DNA of 64,000 bases from JACPRL01 sp035573715 (GTDB taxonomy: Bacteria; Acidobacteriota; Terriglobia; Acidiferrales; 2-02-FULL-67-57): NCBI GenBank assembly GCA_035573715.1, contig DATLZZ010000010.1, forward strand, positions 248,001 through 312,000, given 5' to 3'. The notes beneath the pieces are model-generated. The model was not told the DNA's origin. It searched no databases and was given only the letters and a program-made list of their open reading frames with translations. Positions 50,216-58,606 of the stretch are shown one piece after another. How positions within the stretch are numbered: position 1 is the first letter of the stretch; every line of letters begins with the position of its first letter. The position numbers and the translations under genes are program-made.

Positions 50216-50935
50216 GTGGCCGAGACTGCTGTCTTCAAGCGCATCCTGCTGAAGCTGAGCGGGGAAGCGTTTGCCGGGCCGCAGGGCTTCGGGATTGACG
50301 ACGATGCCATTGCCACTATCGCGCGCGAAGTGAAAGACGTGCACGCGCTGGGCGTGCAGGTAGGCATCATCGTCGGCGGCGGGAACATCTTCCGCGGTCG
50401 CACGTCGGTGGCCCGCGGGCTCGACCGGGTGACCGCCGACCAGATGGGCATGCTGGCCACGGTCATCAACGGCCTGGCGTTGCAAAGCGCCTTGGAAAAA
50501 ACCGGCACGGTGACGCGGCTGATGACGGCTGTCGGCATCCACGCCATGGCCGAGCCTTTTATCCGCCGCCGCGCCCTGCGCCACCTGGAGAAGGGGCGCG
50601 TGGTGGTCTTCGCCGGCGGCACCGGCAACCCCTACTTTTCCACCGACACCGCAGCGGCACTCCGCGCCATGGAAATCGGCGCCGACGTGATCCTCAAGGC
50701 CACCAAGGTGGACGGCGTGTACGACGCCGACCCCAACAAGGTCTCGACCGCCAAGATGATCGACCGGATTTCCTACCTGGACGTGATTTCCAAGTCGCTC
50801 TCGGTGATGGACTCGACCGCCATCTCGCTCTGCCGCGACCACAGCCTGCCCATCGTGGTCTTCAACCTCACCCGGCCGGGCAACATCAAGCGCGTGGTGC
50901 TGGGCGAGAAGGTGGGCTCGCTGGTCACCGCCTAG
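50216..50935 (+). CDS. pyrH: UMP kinase
   Basis: 239 aa, GTG start 4 bp after tsf. Amino-acid-kinase fold: [90 protein letters not shown]. Phosphorylates UMP to UDP; hexameric and usually GTP-activated. Operon order tsf-pyrH-frr is the common bacterial one. Confidence 0.97.
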   Translation: MAETAVFKRILLKLSGEAFAGPQGFGIDDDAIATIAREVKDVHALGVQVGIIVGGGNIFRGRTSVARGLDRVTADQMGMLATVINGLALQSALEKTGTVTRLMTAVGIHAMAEPFIRRRALRHLEKGRVVVFAGGTGNPYFSTDTAAALRAMEIGADVILKATKVDGVYDADPNKVSTAKMIDRISYLDVISKSLSVMDSTAISLCRDHSLPIVVFNLTRPGNIKRVVLGEKVGSLVTA

Positions 50936-50951
50936 CGCCGTCGGAGTTGCC

Positions 50952-51524
50952 ATGCACACCATCGCCAGTCTCAAGGATGCCCAGACCCAAACCAAGGTGC
51001 GGATGGACAAGACGGTGGAGGACTTCCGCCGCGAACTCTCGCACCTGCGCACCGGGCGCGCTTCGGTGACGCTGCTGGAGGACGTCAAGGTGGACTACTA
51101 CGGCCAGCCGACGCCGTTGAATGCGCTGGCCAAGCTGGCGACCCCGGAGCCGACGCTCATCGTCGTGCAGCCGTTCGACCCCTCGATGATGCAGGCGGTG
51201 GAGAAGGCCATCCGGTCGGCCGAGCTGGGGCTGAATCCGGTGAACGATGGCAAGGTGATTCGCGTGCCGATACCGGCGCTGACCGAAGAGCGGCGCAAGG
51301 AGTTGGTCAAGCACCTGCACACGGTGCTGGAGAACCACAAGACGGCGCTGCGCAACATCCGCCGCGACATCAAGGAAGCCATCGAGGCGCTGTTCAAGGA
51401 CAAGAAAATCAGCGAAGACGACAAGATGCACGCCATCAAAGAGCTCGACAAAGTCACCCACGACTACACTGAAAAGCTCGATACCCTCTCCAAAGCCAAA
51501 GAAAAAGAAATCCTCGAACTCTAG
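50952..51524 (+). CDS. frr: Ribosome recycling factor
   Basis: 190 aa. Three-helix domain with FRRELSHLRTGRASVTLLED, VDYYGQPTPLNALAKLATPE, IRVPIPALTEERRKELVKHL and the closing helix KELDKVTHDYTEKLDTLSKA. Splits post-termination ribosomes with EF-G. Last gene of the translation operon; the 76 bases before the convergent glk show no clear terminator. Confidence 0.97.
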   Translation: MHTIASLKDAQTQTKVRMDKTVEDFRRELSHLRTGRASVTLLEDVKVDYYGQPTPLNALAKLATPEPTLIVVQPFDPSMMQAVEKAIRSAELGLNPVNDGKVIRVPIPALTEERRKELVKHLHTVLENHKTALRNIRRDIKEAIEALFKDKKISEDDKMHAIKELDKVTHDYTEKLDTLSKAKEKEILEL

Positions 51525-51600
51525 GCACAACAAAAGAGCAGATTCTTCACCCATCCTTCCTTTGAGAGGGCGGGATTCGGAATGAGCGGCGCTGCGTGCG

Positions 51601-52581
51601 TCAGGGCGGGGAGAATTGCAGGGCGAAGCGGGCGGCGCCGTAGAGGGCGGCCTGGTCGTTGAGGATGACGTGGATGGGGATGGCTTCCAGCAGGGGCGCC
51701 AGCCGGGCTTTGTCGCGGAAGGCGGCGAGGAAGGTGCCGTCGGTGAGCTTGGGGAGAATCTTCGGGGCGATGCCGCCGCCGAGATAGACGCCGGCGGTGG
51801 CCAGCGCCTTCAGGGCCAGGTTGCCGGCTTCGGCGCCGAAGCATTCCACCCACAGATGAAGGGCCTTTCGGCAGAGCTCACTGCGCCCTTCGAGCGCGGC
51901 GCGCGAGATGGCTGCGGCGGGATCGTCGTCCTTCGAAATCTCCTCGTGCACCGGCGCCGGTTCGGCCGAGCCGGACTCGCGCAGGTAGTTGTAAATGTTC
52001 ACCAGCCCTTTGCCGCTGACGATGCGGTCGAAGCTGACGTGATGGTACTTCCGCAGGAGATACCGTAGCAGGCCGATTTCAATCTCGTTGCGGGGTGCGA
52101 ACGAGCAGTGGCCGCCTTCGGAGGCCGAGGGCCGGTGCATCTTTCCGTCCCAGAACAGAATGCACTCGCCCAGCCCGGTGCCGGGCGCGATGAGCGCGGC
52201 ATTGCCCGTCGCCGGCTTGCCCGGGTGGAGGCAGTGGAGCTCTTCGGGGCGCAGCGTGGCGATACCGTAGGCTTTGGCTTCGAGGTCGTTGAGCAGGACA
52301 ACCTCGGCGTCCAGCGCCTGGCGCAACTCGGTGGCGTCCACGGTTTCCCACGGCAAGTTCGGCGTGACGCTGCGGCCTCCGACGACTGGCCCGGCAATAC
52401 CGAGGCAGGCGAAAGTCACTTTTTCCCTGGCGGCGTCGAGGAAATCCTTGAGGCAATCGCTGAGCCGCGAGTACTCGCGGCTCGGTAGACTCCGGCCGTG
52501 AACCGGCCGGCGCGGGTCGCCTCCGGGCGGATAAAGGGCAAGCAGCGATTTCGTCCCGCCGATGTCGCCGGCGAGAATCAT
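51601..52581 (-). CDS. glk: Glucokinase
   Basis: 326 aa. Proteobacterial-type Glk: MILAGDIGGTKSLLALY (phosphate loop), FACLGIAGPVVGGRSVTPNL, VVLLNDLEAKAYGIATL (catalytic Asp), LIAPGTGLGECILFWDG, EGGHCSFAPRNEIEIGLLRY and AGVYLGGGIAPKILP. Makes glucose 6-phosphate. Overlaps the end of pgl by 4 bases, so coupling is likely. The following genes upstream (pgl, gnd) are pentose-phosphate enzymes that use its product after oxidation. Confidence 0.95.
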   Translation of the reverse strand: MILAGDIGGTKSLLALYPPGGDPRRPVHGRSLPSREYSRLSDCLKDFLDAAREKVTFACLGIAGPVVGGRSVTPNLPWETVDATELRQALDAEVVLLNDLEAKAYGIATLRPEELHCLHPGKPATGNAALIAPGTGLGECILFWDGKMHRPSASEGGHCSFAPRNEIEIGLLRYLLRKYHHVSFDRIVSGKGLVNIYNYLRESGSAEPAPVHEEISKDDDPAAAISRAALEGRSELCRKALHLWVECFGAEAGNLALKALATAGVYLGGGIAPKILPKLTDGTFLAAFRDKARLAPLLEAIPIHVILNDQAALYGAARFALQFSPP

Positions 52582-53333
52582 TGACTCACCCCGGCCGGCA
52601 CCAGTTCAACGCGCAAACCTTTCAGCCGTCCCACCGCCGCGGAATCAGTCAGCCAGAGCAGCTCGCCCTTTTTCGGGTGCACCAGTTGGGCGGGCAGATG
52701 CCCCGAGCCTTCGACCGCCACCCGCAACGCCGTGGCTTTGTTTTCCCCCGAGACCAGGAAATGCACGCGGCGCGCGGCGTTGAGCACCGGCAGGGTCAAG
52801 GTAATGCGCGCCGGCAGGTGCGGTGGCTGGTGGCTGACCACCCAGCGCTGCTTCTCGTGCAGCGCGGGGGCGCCGGGAAAAAGTGAAGCCACATGCCCGT
52901 CATCGCCCAGGCCGAGCAGAATCAAGTCGAACTCCGGCCAGCCCCAGCGGCGCCCGAAGTGACGCCGCAGCTCCTGCTCGTACTCCGTTGCCGCCTGCGC
53001 CGGTGGCAGGGTAGCGGGAACCGGATGGACGTTCTTAGGCGGGATGCGCACGTGCTTGAGCAGCGACTCGCGCGCCAGCTTGTAGTTGCTTTGCGGGTGA
53101 TCGGGCGGAACCATGCGTTCGTCGCTCCAGAAGATGTGCACCCGCTCCCAGGGAGTGCGCCGCTGGAATTCGGCCGAGGCCAGCAGCTCGTAGAGCCGCC
53201 GCGGCGTGCCGCCGCCGGAGAGCGCCACGCGGAAGGGCCGGCGGCCGCTGGCTTCCGCCGCCGAGGCGAAGCGGCGGGCCGCCTCCAGACTGAGGCTTTC
53301 GTAGTCGGCGCAGATGATGAGCGTGCCGCGCAT
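52578..53333 (-). CDS. pgl: 6-phosphogluconolactonase
   Basis: 251 aa. NagB-like fold: FRVALSGGGTPRRLYELLAS, WERVHIFWSDERMVPPDHPQ SNY, and the WPEFDLILLGLGDDGHVASLFPG signature of Pgl/SOL proteins. Hydrolyses 6-phosphogluconolactone. Between gnd and glk in a tight minus-strand array; zwf is not in the window. Confidence 0.93.
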   Translation of the reverse strand: MRGTLIICADYESLSLEAARRFASAAEASGRRPFRVALSGGGTPRRLYELLASAEFQRRTPWERVHIFWSDERMVPPDHPQSNYKLARESLLKHVRIPPKNVHPVPATLPPAQAATEYEQELRRHFGRRWGWPEFDLILLGLGDDGHVASLFPGAPALHEKQRWVVSHQPPHLPARITLTLPVLNAARRVHFLVSGENKATALRVAVEGSGHLPAQLVHPKKGELLWLTDSAAVGRLKGLRVELVPAGVSQ

Positions 53334-53348
53334 CGGGTGCGGGCGAAA

Positions 53349-54245
53349 CTACTTCTTCTTGATTTCGTGGCCGCCGAATTCGTGGCGCAGGGCGGCGATG
53401 AGCTTGGCGCTGAAGGAGTCCTTCTGGCGCGAGCGGAAGCGGGAAAAAAGCGCCAGCGCCAGGGCCTGCGCGGGCACGCCGCGCTCCAGGGCTTCGCGCA
53501 CCGTGCCGCGGCCGTAGCCGGAATCTTCAACCCAGCCCTTGACCCCGCGCAGGCGCGGGTCTTTGCGGAGCGCGGCTTCGGTGAGCTCCAGAAGCCAGGA
53601 GCGGACGACACTGCCGCGATTCCACAGCCGGGCGAGCTGGTAGAGGTCGAGCTTGTAGTCGGACTGCGCCAGCAGCTCGAACCCTTCCCCGTAGGCTTCC
53701 AGCAAACCATACTCGATGCCGTTGTGAATCATCTTGACGAAGTGGCCGGCGCCGCTGGGGCCGACATGGGCGTAGCCGTCCCGCGGCGCGAGCGCCTTGA
53801 AGAGCGGCTCGGCGCGGCGGAAGGCCTCGCGTTCGCCCCCCACCATCAGGCAGAAGCCGTGAGTGGCGCCCCAAACGCCGCCGCTGGTGCCGACGTCGAG
53901 GAAGTGGATGCCTTCCTGGCGCAGCACGCGGGCGCGGGCAACCGAGTGGCGGTAGTCGGAGTTGCCGCCGTCAATCACGATGTCGTCGGCATGGAGGTAG
54001 GACTCGAGGCCGCGAAGGACGGCGCCCACCGGTCCGCCGGCGGGCACCATCAGCCAGACGATGCGCGGCGGCTTGAGCTGCTCGAGCACGCCGCCCAGCG
54101 TGGCGGCGCCCCGGGCGCCCTTGCGGGTGAGGGCTTTGACGCGTTCAGCTTCCTGGTCATAGGCGACGACCTGGTGTCTGGCGTGGAGCAGGCGCGCCAC
54201 CATTGCGCTGCCCATGCGTCCCAGGCCGACGAATCCAACTTGCAT
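53349..54245 (-). CDS. gnd: 6-phosphogluconate dehydrogenase, short (GndA/YqeC) type
   Basis: 298 aa, the short decarboxylating class rather than the 470-aa class. NAD(P) site QVGFVGLGRMGSAMVARLL, DDIVIDGGNSDYRHSVARA, FLDVGTSGGVWGATHGFCLM and the catalytic HFVKMIHNGIEYGLLEAYGE. Oxidises 6-phosphogluconate to ribulose 5-phosphate. The Ala/Gly in place of an Arg after the nucleotide motif gives no firm cofactor call; this class is often NAD-linked. Confidence 0.93.
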   Translation of the reverse strand: MQVGFVGLGRMGSAMVARLLHARHQVVAYDQEAERVKALTRKGARGAATLGGVLEQLKPPRIVWLMVPAGGPVGAVLRGLESYLHADDIVIDGGNSDYRHSVARARVLRQEGIHFLDVGTSGGVWGATHGFCLMVGGEREAFRRAEPLFKALAPRDGYAHVGPSGAGHFVKMIHNGIEYGLLEAYGEGFELLAQSDYKLDLYQLARLWNRGSVVRSWLLELTEAALRKDPRLRGVKGWVEDSGYGRGTVREALERGVPAQALALALFSRFRSRQKDSFSAKLIAALRHEFGGHEIKKK

Positions 54246-54304
54246 GATTCACCTCAGCTGACGGCACGCCTGAAAGCGTGCCTTGACGAAAGCACCGCCT
54301 CGAC

Positions 54305-54457
54305 TCACGACCCAGCCTTGCCTTTGAGCGAGTCTTTCAAGGAGCGGAGTTCATCGGCCAGGCGCTTCTGGCGCAACGACAAATTGAGCACGTACCCAAT
54401 GTGCAGGGCCCAGACAAGCGCGAAGGCGTAAAAGAGATGCTTCAGGCCGATGTCCAT
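54305..54457 (-). CDS. ccmD: CcmD-like small membrane protein
   Basis: 50 aa. MDIGLKHLFYAFALVWALHI forms one membrane helix, followed by GYVLNLSLRQKRLADELRSL, a basic cytoplasmic helix: the CcmD layout. The ATG at 54455-54457 is preceded by GGGAGGAC. It lies 18 bp after ccmC on the same strand, exactly where ccmD is expected. CcmD helps release holo-CcmE from the CcmABC complex. Confidence 0.8.
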   Translation of the reverse strand: MDIGLKHLFYAFALVWALHIGYVLNLSLRQKRLADELRSLKDSLKGKAGS

Positions 54458-54475
54458 CGGTCCTCCCTTGTGAGT

Positions 54476-55165
54476 TCAGGCGCGAACACGGCGATAGAGT
54501 TCGTTCAGCTCGTGACTCAGCGTTTCCAGCCGGTAGCGCTGCAAGAACAGCAGCAAGCCGAGGGCGTGCAGCGCCACGAGGCACCAAATCAGCCCAACCC
54601 ACATTTCCGGGGCCAGCCCGGAGCCTTCGCCGCCGCCGATAACGGGCTTGGGGTGCTGGCCGCGAAAGCGGTTGGCGATGTAGACGATGGGCACGTCGAC
54701 AAAGCCGATGATGCCAACCACGGCCGAAAGCAGGGCGCGGCGGTTGGGGTCTTCAACGTAGACCCGCAGCATCAGGTAGCCGACGAAAATCAGAAAAAGG
54801 ATCAGCGTGGTGGTCAGGCGCGGGTCCCAGGCCCACCAGATTCCCCAGACGGGCTTGGCCCAGAGCGGGCCGGTGATGAGCACCGCAGCACAAAAGATGG
54901 TTCCGACCTCGGCGGCGGAGACAGCGACGCGGTCCCAGCCCAGGCGCCGGGTGCGCAGGTACGCGATGCTGCACACGAAGACGACGAAAAAGAGATTGAA
55001 CGAAACCACGGCTGACGGCATGTGGATGTAGAAGATGCGCTGCACGACGCCCATCGTTTTCTCGGTAGGGACGACGAAAAAGACCTGATAGAGAGCGACC
55101 AGCAGCAGCACCAGGGTGGCGGCCACGAGCGCAGGCGTCAGGCGTTGATAGGTGGACTCGCTCAA
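54476..55165 (-). CDS. ccmC: Heme exporter/maturation protein CcmC
   Basis: 229 aa with six membrane segments. The periplasmic tryptophan-rich heme-handling motif is WGIWWAWDPRLTTTLILF near residue 105. MGVVQRIFYIHMPSAVVSF early and ISHIPVIYIANRF-like VDVPIVYIANRFRGQHPKP later carry the conserved histidine regions. CcmC loads heme onto CcmE. Next to ccmB and ccmD. Confidence 0.94.
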   Translation of the reverse strand: MSESTYQRLTPALVAATLVLLLVALYQVFFVVPTEKTMGVVQRIFYIHMPSAVVSFNLFFVVFVCSIAYLRTRRLGWDRVAVSAAEVGTIFCAAVLITGPLWAKPVWGIWWAWDPRLTTTLILFLIFVGYLMLRVYVEDPNRRALLSAVVGIIGFVDVPIVYIANRFRGQHPKPVIGGGEGSGLAPEMWVGLIWCLVALHALGLLLFLQRYRLETLSHELNELYRRVRA

Positions 55166-55171
55166 ACGCTC

Positions 55172-55849
55172 CTATTCCTCCACCACGTATCCGAAGAGCA
55201 GCCAGCAGAGCAGCGTGAAGATAATATCAAAACCCACCAGTAACCTGAACTGAAGGCCGGCAAAGGCGAGCGGCAGGTCGGCGAGCAAGGTGGCGGTGAG
55301 GTCAACGGTGGCGACCAGCACCGGCACGGTCAGCGGCAGCAGCAGCAGCGGCAGCATCAGCTCCTGCATACGCGTGTTGGCGCTGACGGCGGAGAACATC
55401 GTGCCCAGCGCCGTGAGCCCCCAGGTGCCGAGAAGAAGAATCAGCAGCAGCGAGCCTGGGCGGTTCCACAACGACAGGTTGAAGAAAAGCCCGAATACGG
55501 GCAGCAGCACGAGCTCGGCAATAAAGAGCAGCAGCAGGTTGCTCAGCAACTTGCCGAGATAGATGGCGCCAGGGTCGGCGGGCGCCAGGCGCAGGCCGGC
55601 GAGGCAGTCGTTGGCGGTCTCGCGGGCGAAGCCGCGGTTCAGGCCGAGAATCGACGCGAAAAGAAACGCCAGCCAGAGCAATCCGCCGGCGATGACGCGC
55701 GCTTCGTCGGCCGTCGGCTCGAAGGCGAAAGTGAAAGCGACCGAAACCGTGAAGCCGAAGAGCAGCACCCCGGTCAGAACATCCTTGGTGCGCCACTCTG
55801 AGAGCAAGTCCTTGCGGAGGATGGCCGCGGCGACCCGCCAGGTGCTCAT
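55172..55849 (-). CDS. ccmB: Heme exporter permease CcmB
   Basis: 225 aa, six membrane segments. AAILRKDLLSEWRTKDVLTG is the family N-terminus, LAFLFASILGLNRGFARE follows and LGTWGLTALGTMFSAVSANT is the conserved mid region. Permease partner of CcmA in the ABC complex that energises release of holo-CcmE. Overlaps ccmA by 4 bases. Confidence 0.93.
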   Translation of the reverse strand: MSTWRVAAAILRKDLLSEWRTKDVLTGVLLFGFTVSVAFTFAFEPTADEARVIAGGLLWLAFLFASILGLNRGFARETANDCLAGLRLAPADPGAIYLGKLLSNLLLLFIAELVLLPVFGLFFNLSLWNRPGSLLLILLLGTWGLTALGTMFSAVSANTRMQELMLPLLLLPLTVPVLVATVDLTATLLADLPLAFAGLQFRLLVGFDIIFTLLCWLLFGYVVEE

Positions 55850-56580
55850 CGCGCAGCCGCCACTAGGCGGGCTTTAAGCTCGTCCGCCAGTCCGGGAGAG
55901 TTGGGCCCATCGAACAGCACGGCGCCTTTTTCCAGCAGCAGCACGCGCGAAGCGGGGCGCAGGCTTTCGGCGAGGTCGTGCGAGCTGAGAATGACGGTGC
56001 GGCCGCTGCGATGGCAACCGGCCAGCCAGGCGTGAAGGCGCTCGCGGGTGGGAGCGTCGAGACCGGTGGCGGGCTCATCGAGCAGCAGGACGTCAGGCCG
56101 ATGCAACCAGGCGCGGGCCAAGGCGAGGCGTTGCTTCAGGCCGCGCGAGAGGCTGCGAGCACGGCTGCCGGCCCGGTCGGCGAGGCCCATTTCTTCGAGC
56201 ACTTCCGGCACGCGGCGGGCAGCGTCGGCCAGGCCGTAGAGGCGGGCATAGAAGTGGAGGTTTTCTTCCGCCGTCAGCTCGTCGTAGAGCGCCAGGTCGT
56301 GACCGCAGAAGCCGAGGCGCTGCTTGAAGCTCGTCGGTAGGCGGCGCGCGGGTTGGTCGTCGAAGAGCAGCTCACCTTCGGAGGGAGGTTGAAGGAGGGC
56401 GAGGGTGCGAAGCAGCGTGGTCTTGCCGGCGCCATTGCGGCCGAGCACGACGAGAAACTCGCCCGGCTCGATGCCGAAGCGCAAGCGATCGAGCGCCACG
56501 AAGCGCCCAAAAAACCTGCTGACCGATTCGAGCGTGATTCGAGGGCTACTTGGCGGCGCGGGAGCTGCGGGCGCTGGCAT
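55846..56580 (-). CDS. ccmA: Heme exporter ATP-binding protein CcmA
   Basis: 244 aa from the ATG at 56578-56580, overlapping the previous gene by 35 bases. Walker A VLGRNGAGKTTLLRTLA, Q-loop GFCGHDLALYDEL, signature LSRGLKQRLALARAW, Walker B VLLLDEPATGLD, H-loop VILSSHDLAE. The ABC signature is LSRGL rather than LSGGQ, common in CcmA. Works with CcmB, CcmC and CcmD, all downstream. Confidence 0.94.
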   Translation of the reverse strand: MPAPAAPAPPSSPRITLESVSRFFGRFVALDRLRFGIEPGEFLVVLGRNGAGKTTLLRTLALLQPPSEGELLFDDQPARRLPTSFKQRLGFCGHDLALYDELTAEENLHFYARLYGLADAARRVPEVLEEMGLADRAGSRARSLSRGLKQRLALARAWLHRPDVLLLDEPATGLDAPTRERLHAWLAGCHRSGRTVILSSHDLAESLRPASRVLLLEKGAVLFDGPNSPGLADELKARLVAAAR

Positions 56581-57724
56581 GGATGGCTTGGGCCGCCGCG
56601 GGCGGCAACGAGTACAGATAAAACAGGCCGAGCAACAGCACGGCAAGCGACAGGCCGACAATATACCACTGAGCGCGGTTGGCGGGCTGGGGGACGATGA
56701 TGACGGTGGACTCCGCCTCCTGCGGGGCGCCGGGCGCGGGTTGAGCCGAGGCCGACTCGGCCGCCTCCAGCGCGGCGGGGTTGACCTTCACTTTCACGTT
56801 CAGCTCTTTCACGCCTTCGATGCGATACACGCGGGCCTGCGGAACTTGCGTCTGCTCGATTTCCTTGAGGCCGGGGCCTTGCACTTCGACACTGGCGCGC
56901 GGAGCCGCCAGATGTCGGCGCTCGGTCTGGTGCGGGAGCGGGAGTCGCAGGTCCATCTCGCTGCCGCTCAACGGCAGAACGTAGCTCACCTGAATTTCAC
57001 TCTCGCCGGGGTAGAGCGGGAAGTTGATGGCGTAGGTGTTGGTTTGGTCGGTTTCCTGCGGCTGCTGGCGGAGCTGCATTCCGGTGGCCCGAGCCGCGCT
57101 GACCTGGAGGTCGCCGACCAAGCCGGGGAGCGTAAAGCGGAAACTGCCTTCGTCGGGCGCGTAGGTTCGCTTGGGCTCAGAGGTGTTGCGCAGGGCGTAG
57201 TACTCGTTGATGCGCATGTGGTCGGGGCGCGGCTCAAGCACGATGGTCTGGGCTTCGACGCGGATGTCTTCCGGGCGCGCGCCGGTTTCGTAGACCTCGA
57301 TGTCGACGGTGATGCGGTCGCCGGTGGCCAGCATCGCGGGTTTGTTGTAGTTCACGCCGCGGAAGGGAACCTGGACGAGGAAGCGCTCGCTGGGATTGGC
57401 GGCGACCACGAAGCGGTAGCTGCCGTCGGCCGCCGTAACGGTGTCGCGCACGGGAACCATCTGGCCGCGGAGAGCGACGAGGTTCACCGACTGGTCGGCC
57501 ACCGGCTTGCCGGTGGTGGCGTTGATGACCCGCCCGGAAATGTCGACGGCGTGAGCCTCGGGGGTCAGGAACAACAGGGCGACGAACACAAGCAGACTCG
57601 CAACCGCGCCTCTGGCCGGCGGGGCCAGGCTCCTGCGTGGGGGAAATACGAAGCCCGTTTGCCCGGAGGCAGCAGCCTCCGGGCTATGGAGGATGGGCCA
57701 CGCGCGAGAAAGGTCGTCGCTCAT
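56546..57724 (-). CDS. Secreted carboxypeptidase-regulatory-like domain protein of unknown function
   Basis: 392 aa, translationally coupled to the previous gene (TGATG). Residues 1-36 are largely encoded by a palindromic repeat; the hydrophobic stretch SLLVFVALLFLTPEAHA (about 43-60) is the real signal. A CarboxypepD_reg-type beta domain follows (VDISGRVINATTGKPVADQS ... YRFVVAANPSERFLV), then a long beta-rich region and one C-terminal membrane helix (WYIVGLSLAVLLLGLFYLYS). Lies between ccmI-like and ccmA genes, so it may help cytochrome maturation, but no Ccm protein of this type is known to me. Confidence 0.65.
   Translation of the reverse strand: MSDDLSRAWPILHSPEAAASGQTGFVFPPRRSLAPPARGAVASLLVFVALLFLTPEAHAVDISGRVINATTGKPVADQSVNLVALRGQMVPVRDTVTAADGSYRFVVAANPSERFLVQVPFRGVNYNKPAMLATGDRITVDIEVYETGARPEDIRVEAQTIVLEPRPDHMRINEYYALRNTSEPKRTYAPDEGSFRFTLPGLVGDLQVSAARATGMQLRQQPQETDQTNTYAINFPLYPGESEIQVSYVLPLSGSEMDLRLPLPHQTERRHLAAPRASVEVQGPGLKEIEQTQVPQARVYRIEGVKELNVKVKVNPAALEAAESASAQPAPGAPQEAESTVIIVPQPANRAQWYIVGLSLAVLLLGLFYLYSLPPAAAQAIHASARSSRAAK
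57627..57689. repeat. Dispersed palindromic repeat, family A, inside a gene
   Basis: CCAGGCTCCTGCGTGGGGGAA followed at 57661-57684 by a 10-bp perfect stem GCCCGGAGGC/GCCTCCGGGC. Same motif order as 1753-1828. It lies within the 5-prime coding part of the carboxypeptidase-regulatory-like gene. Confidence 0.75.
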
Positions 57725-58110
57725 CAGGCATTCTCCGAGCGGGGGAGCTCGGCCCCGCAGGCGCCGCAGAAGCGGTTGTCGGCCGGGTTGTCGCGACCGC
57801 AGCGGGTGCAGCGCCCCGGGACGAACACCGGCGCCTCGGCGGCGCCGCCCAGCTTTTCCATTTCGTGCAGCAGCAGGGCGAGCTCTTCCTGGTAGCGGGC
57901 TTTGGTTTGCTGGTAGTCGGCGTCGGAGAGCTTCCCCATACGGAATTCGAGGTGCAGGTCGCGCAGGTTATCGTAAAGGACGTCGCGGCGCTGTTCGAGG
58001 AACTCGCGGTCGCGCTCCAGCGGGGTCTTCACCCGCACCGGCTCGGGCGTGAGCCAGAACACGTAGAGCAGGGCGGCCAGCGTGAGCGCGGCGCAAGCGA
58101 AGACGATCAT
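57724..58110 (-). CDS. CcmI-like protein with C-terminal zinc ribbon
   Basis: 128 aa. One N-terminal membrane helix (FACAALTLAALLYVFWL), then a CcmI-type helix pair (EQRRDVLYDNLRDLHLEFRM with GKLSDADYQQTKARYQEELA), and a zinc ribbon CTRCGRDNPADNRFCGACG at the C-terminus. CcmI chaperones apocytochromes to the CcmF/H complex; the TPR part of full CcmI is missing. Follows ccmH by 4 bp. Confidence 0.7.
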   Translation of the reverse strand: MIVFACAALTLAALLYVFWLTPEPVRVKTPLERDREFLEQRRDVLYDNLRDLHLEFRMGKLSDADYQQTKARYQEELALLLHEMEKLGGAAEAPVFVPGRCTRCGRDNPADNRFCGACGAELPRSENA

Positions 58111-58114
58111 CGGG

Positions 58115-58606
58115 CTACTCTTCCAGCTTCTTCATTTCGCGCTCGAGATTGGCGCGGTAGCGTTCGAGCAGGTACGGGTCGGGGGCGGTAGCCTTGCGCC
58201 GCCCCAGCCAGCGCCGGGCGACGTAGTAGACCAGCGCCAGCCCCAGCAGCAGCGCCACGAACGGCATCACCCAGGCGGTCAAGTTGAATCCTTCCGCCGG
58301 GGGCGCGGCCAGGATGGCCGGGCCGAACTCGGCCACCATCGCTTCGAGAATCTGCGGCTCGCTCTTGCCGGCCGCCAGCCCTTCGCGAATCTTGGCGCGC
58401 AGCACCGGCGCCGAGGGACATTGCAGGTGCGGGCAGACCGTCAAGCCGTAGTTGCAGCCGCACTGGCAGATGAGCTTGTCGGAGATGCGCCGGAAGGCTG
58501 CTTCGCCCGCGTCGGCGGGCGCCGGCTGCTGCGCGAACAGGGCCGGGCCGAAGGCGGCGGCAACCGTCAACGCCAACGCCAGAAGGGTTCTACGCGGCGA
58601 CTTCAT
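58115..58606 (-). CDS. ccmH: Cytochrome c maturation protein CcmH (variant cysteine motif)
   Basis: 163 aa. Signal peptide (about 1-25), then ISDKLICQCGCNYGLTVCPH with C47, C49 and C51, plus C58 and C63, in place of the classical LRCxxC. The three-helix domain and the membrane helix NLTAWVMPFVALLLGLALVY with RRWLGRRK follow. CcmH reduces apocytochrome heme-binding cysteines. Overlaps ccmF by 17 bases. The CxCGC type is seen in other non-proteobacterial CcmH proteins, from memory. Confidence 0.88.
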   Translation of the reverse strand: MKSPRRTLLALALTVAAAFGPALFAQQPAPADAGEAAFRRISDKLICQCGCNYGLTVCPHLQCPSAPVLRAKIREGLAAGKSEPQILEAMVAEFGPAILAAPPAEGFNLTAWVMPFVALLLGLALVYYVARRWLGRRKATAPDPYLLERYRANLEREMKKLEE

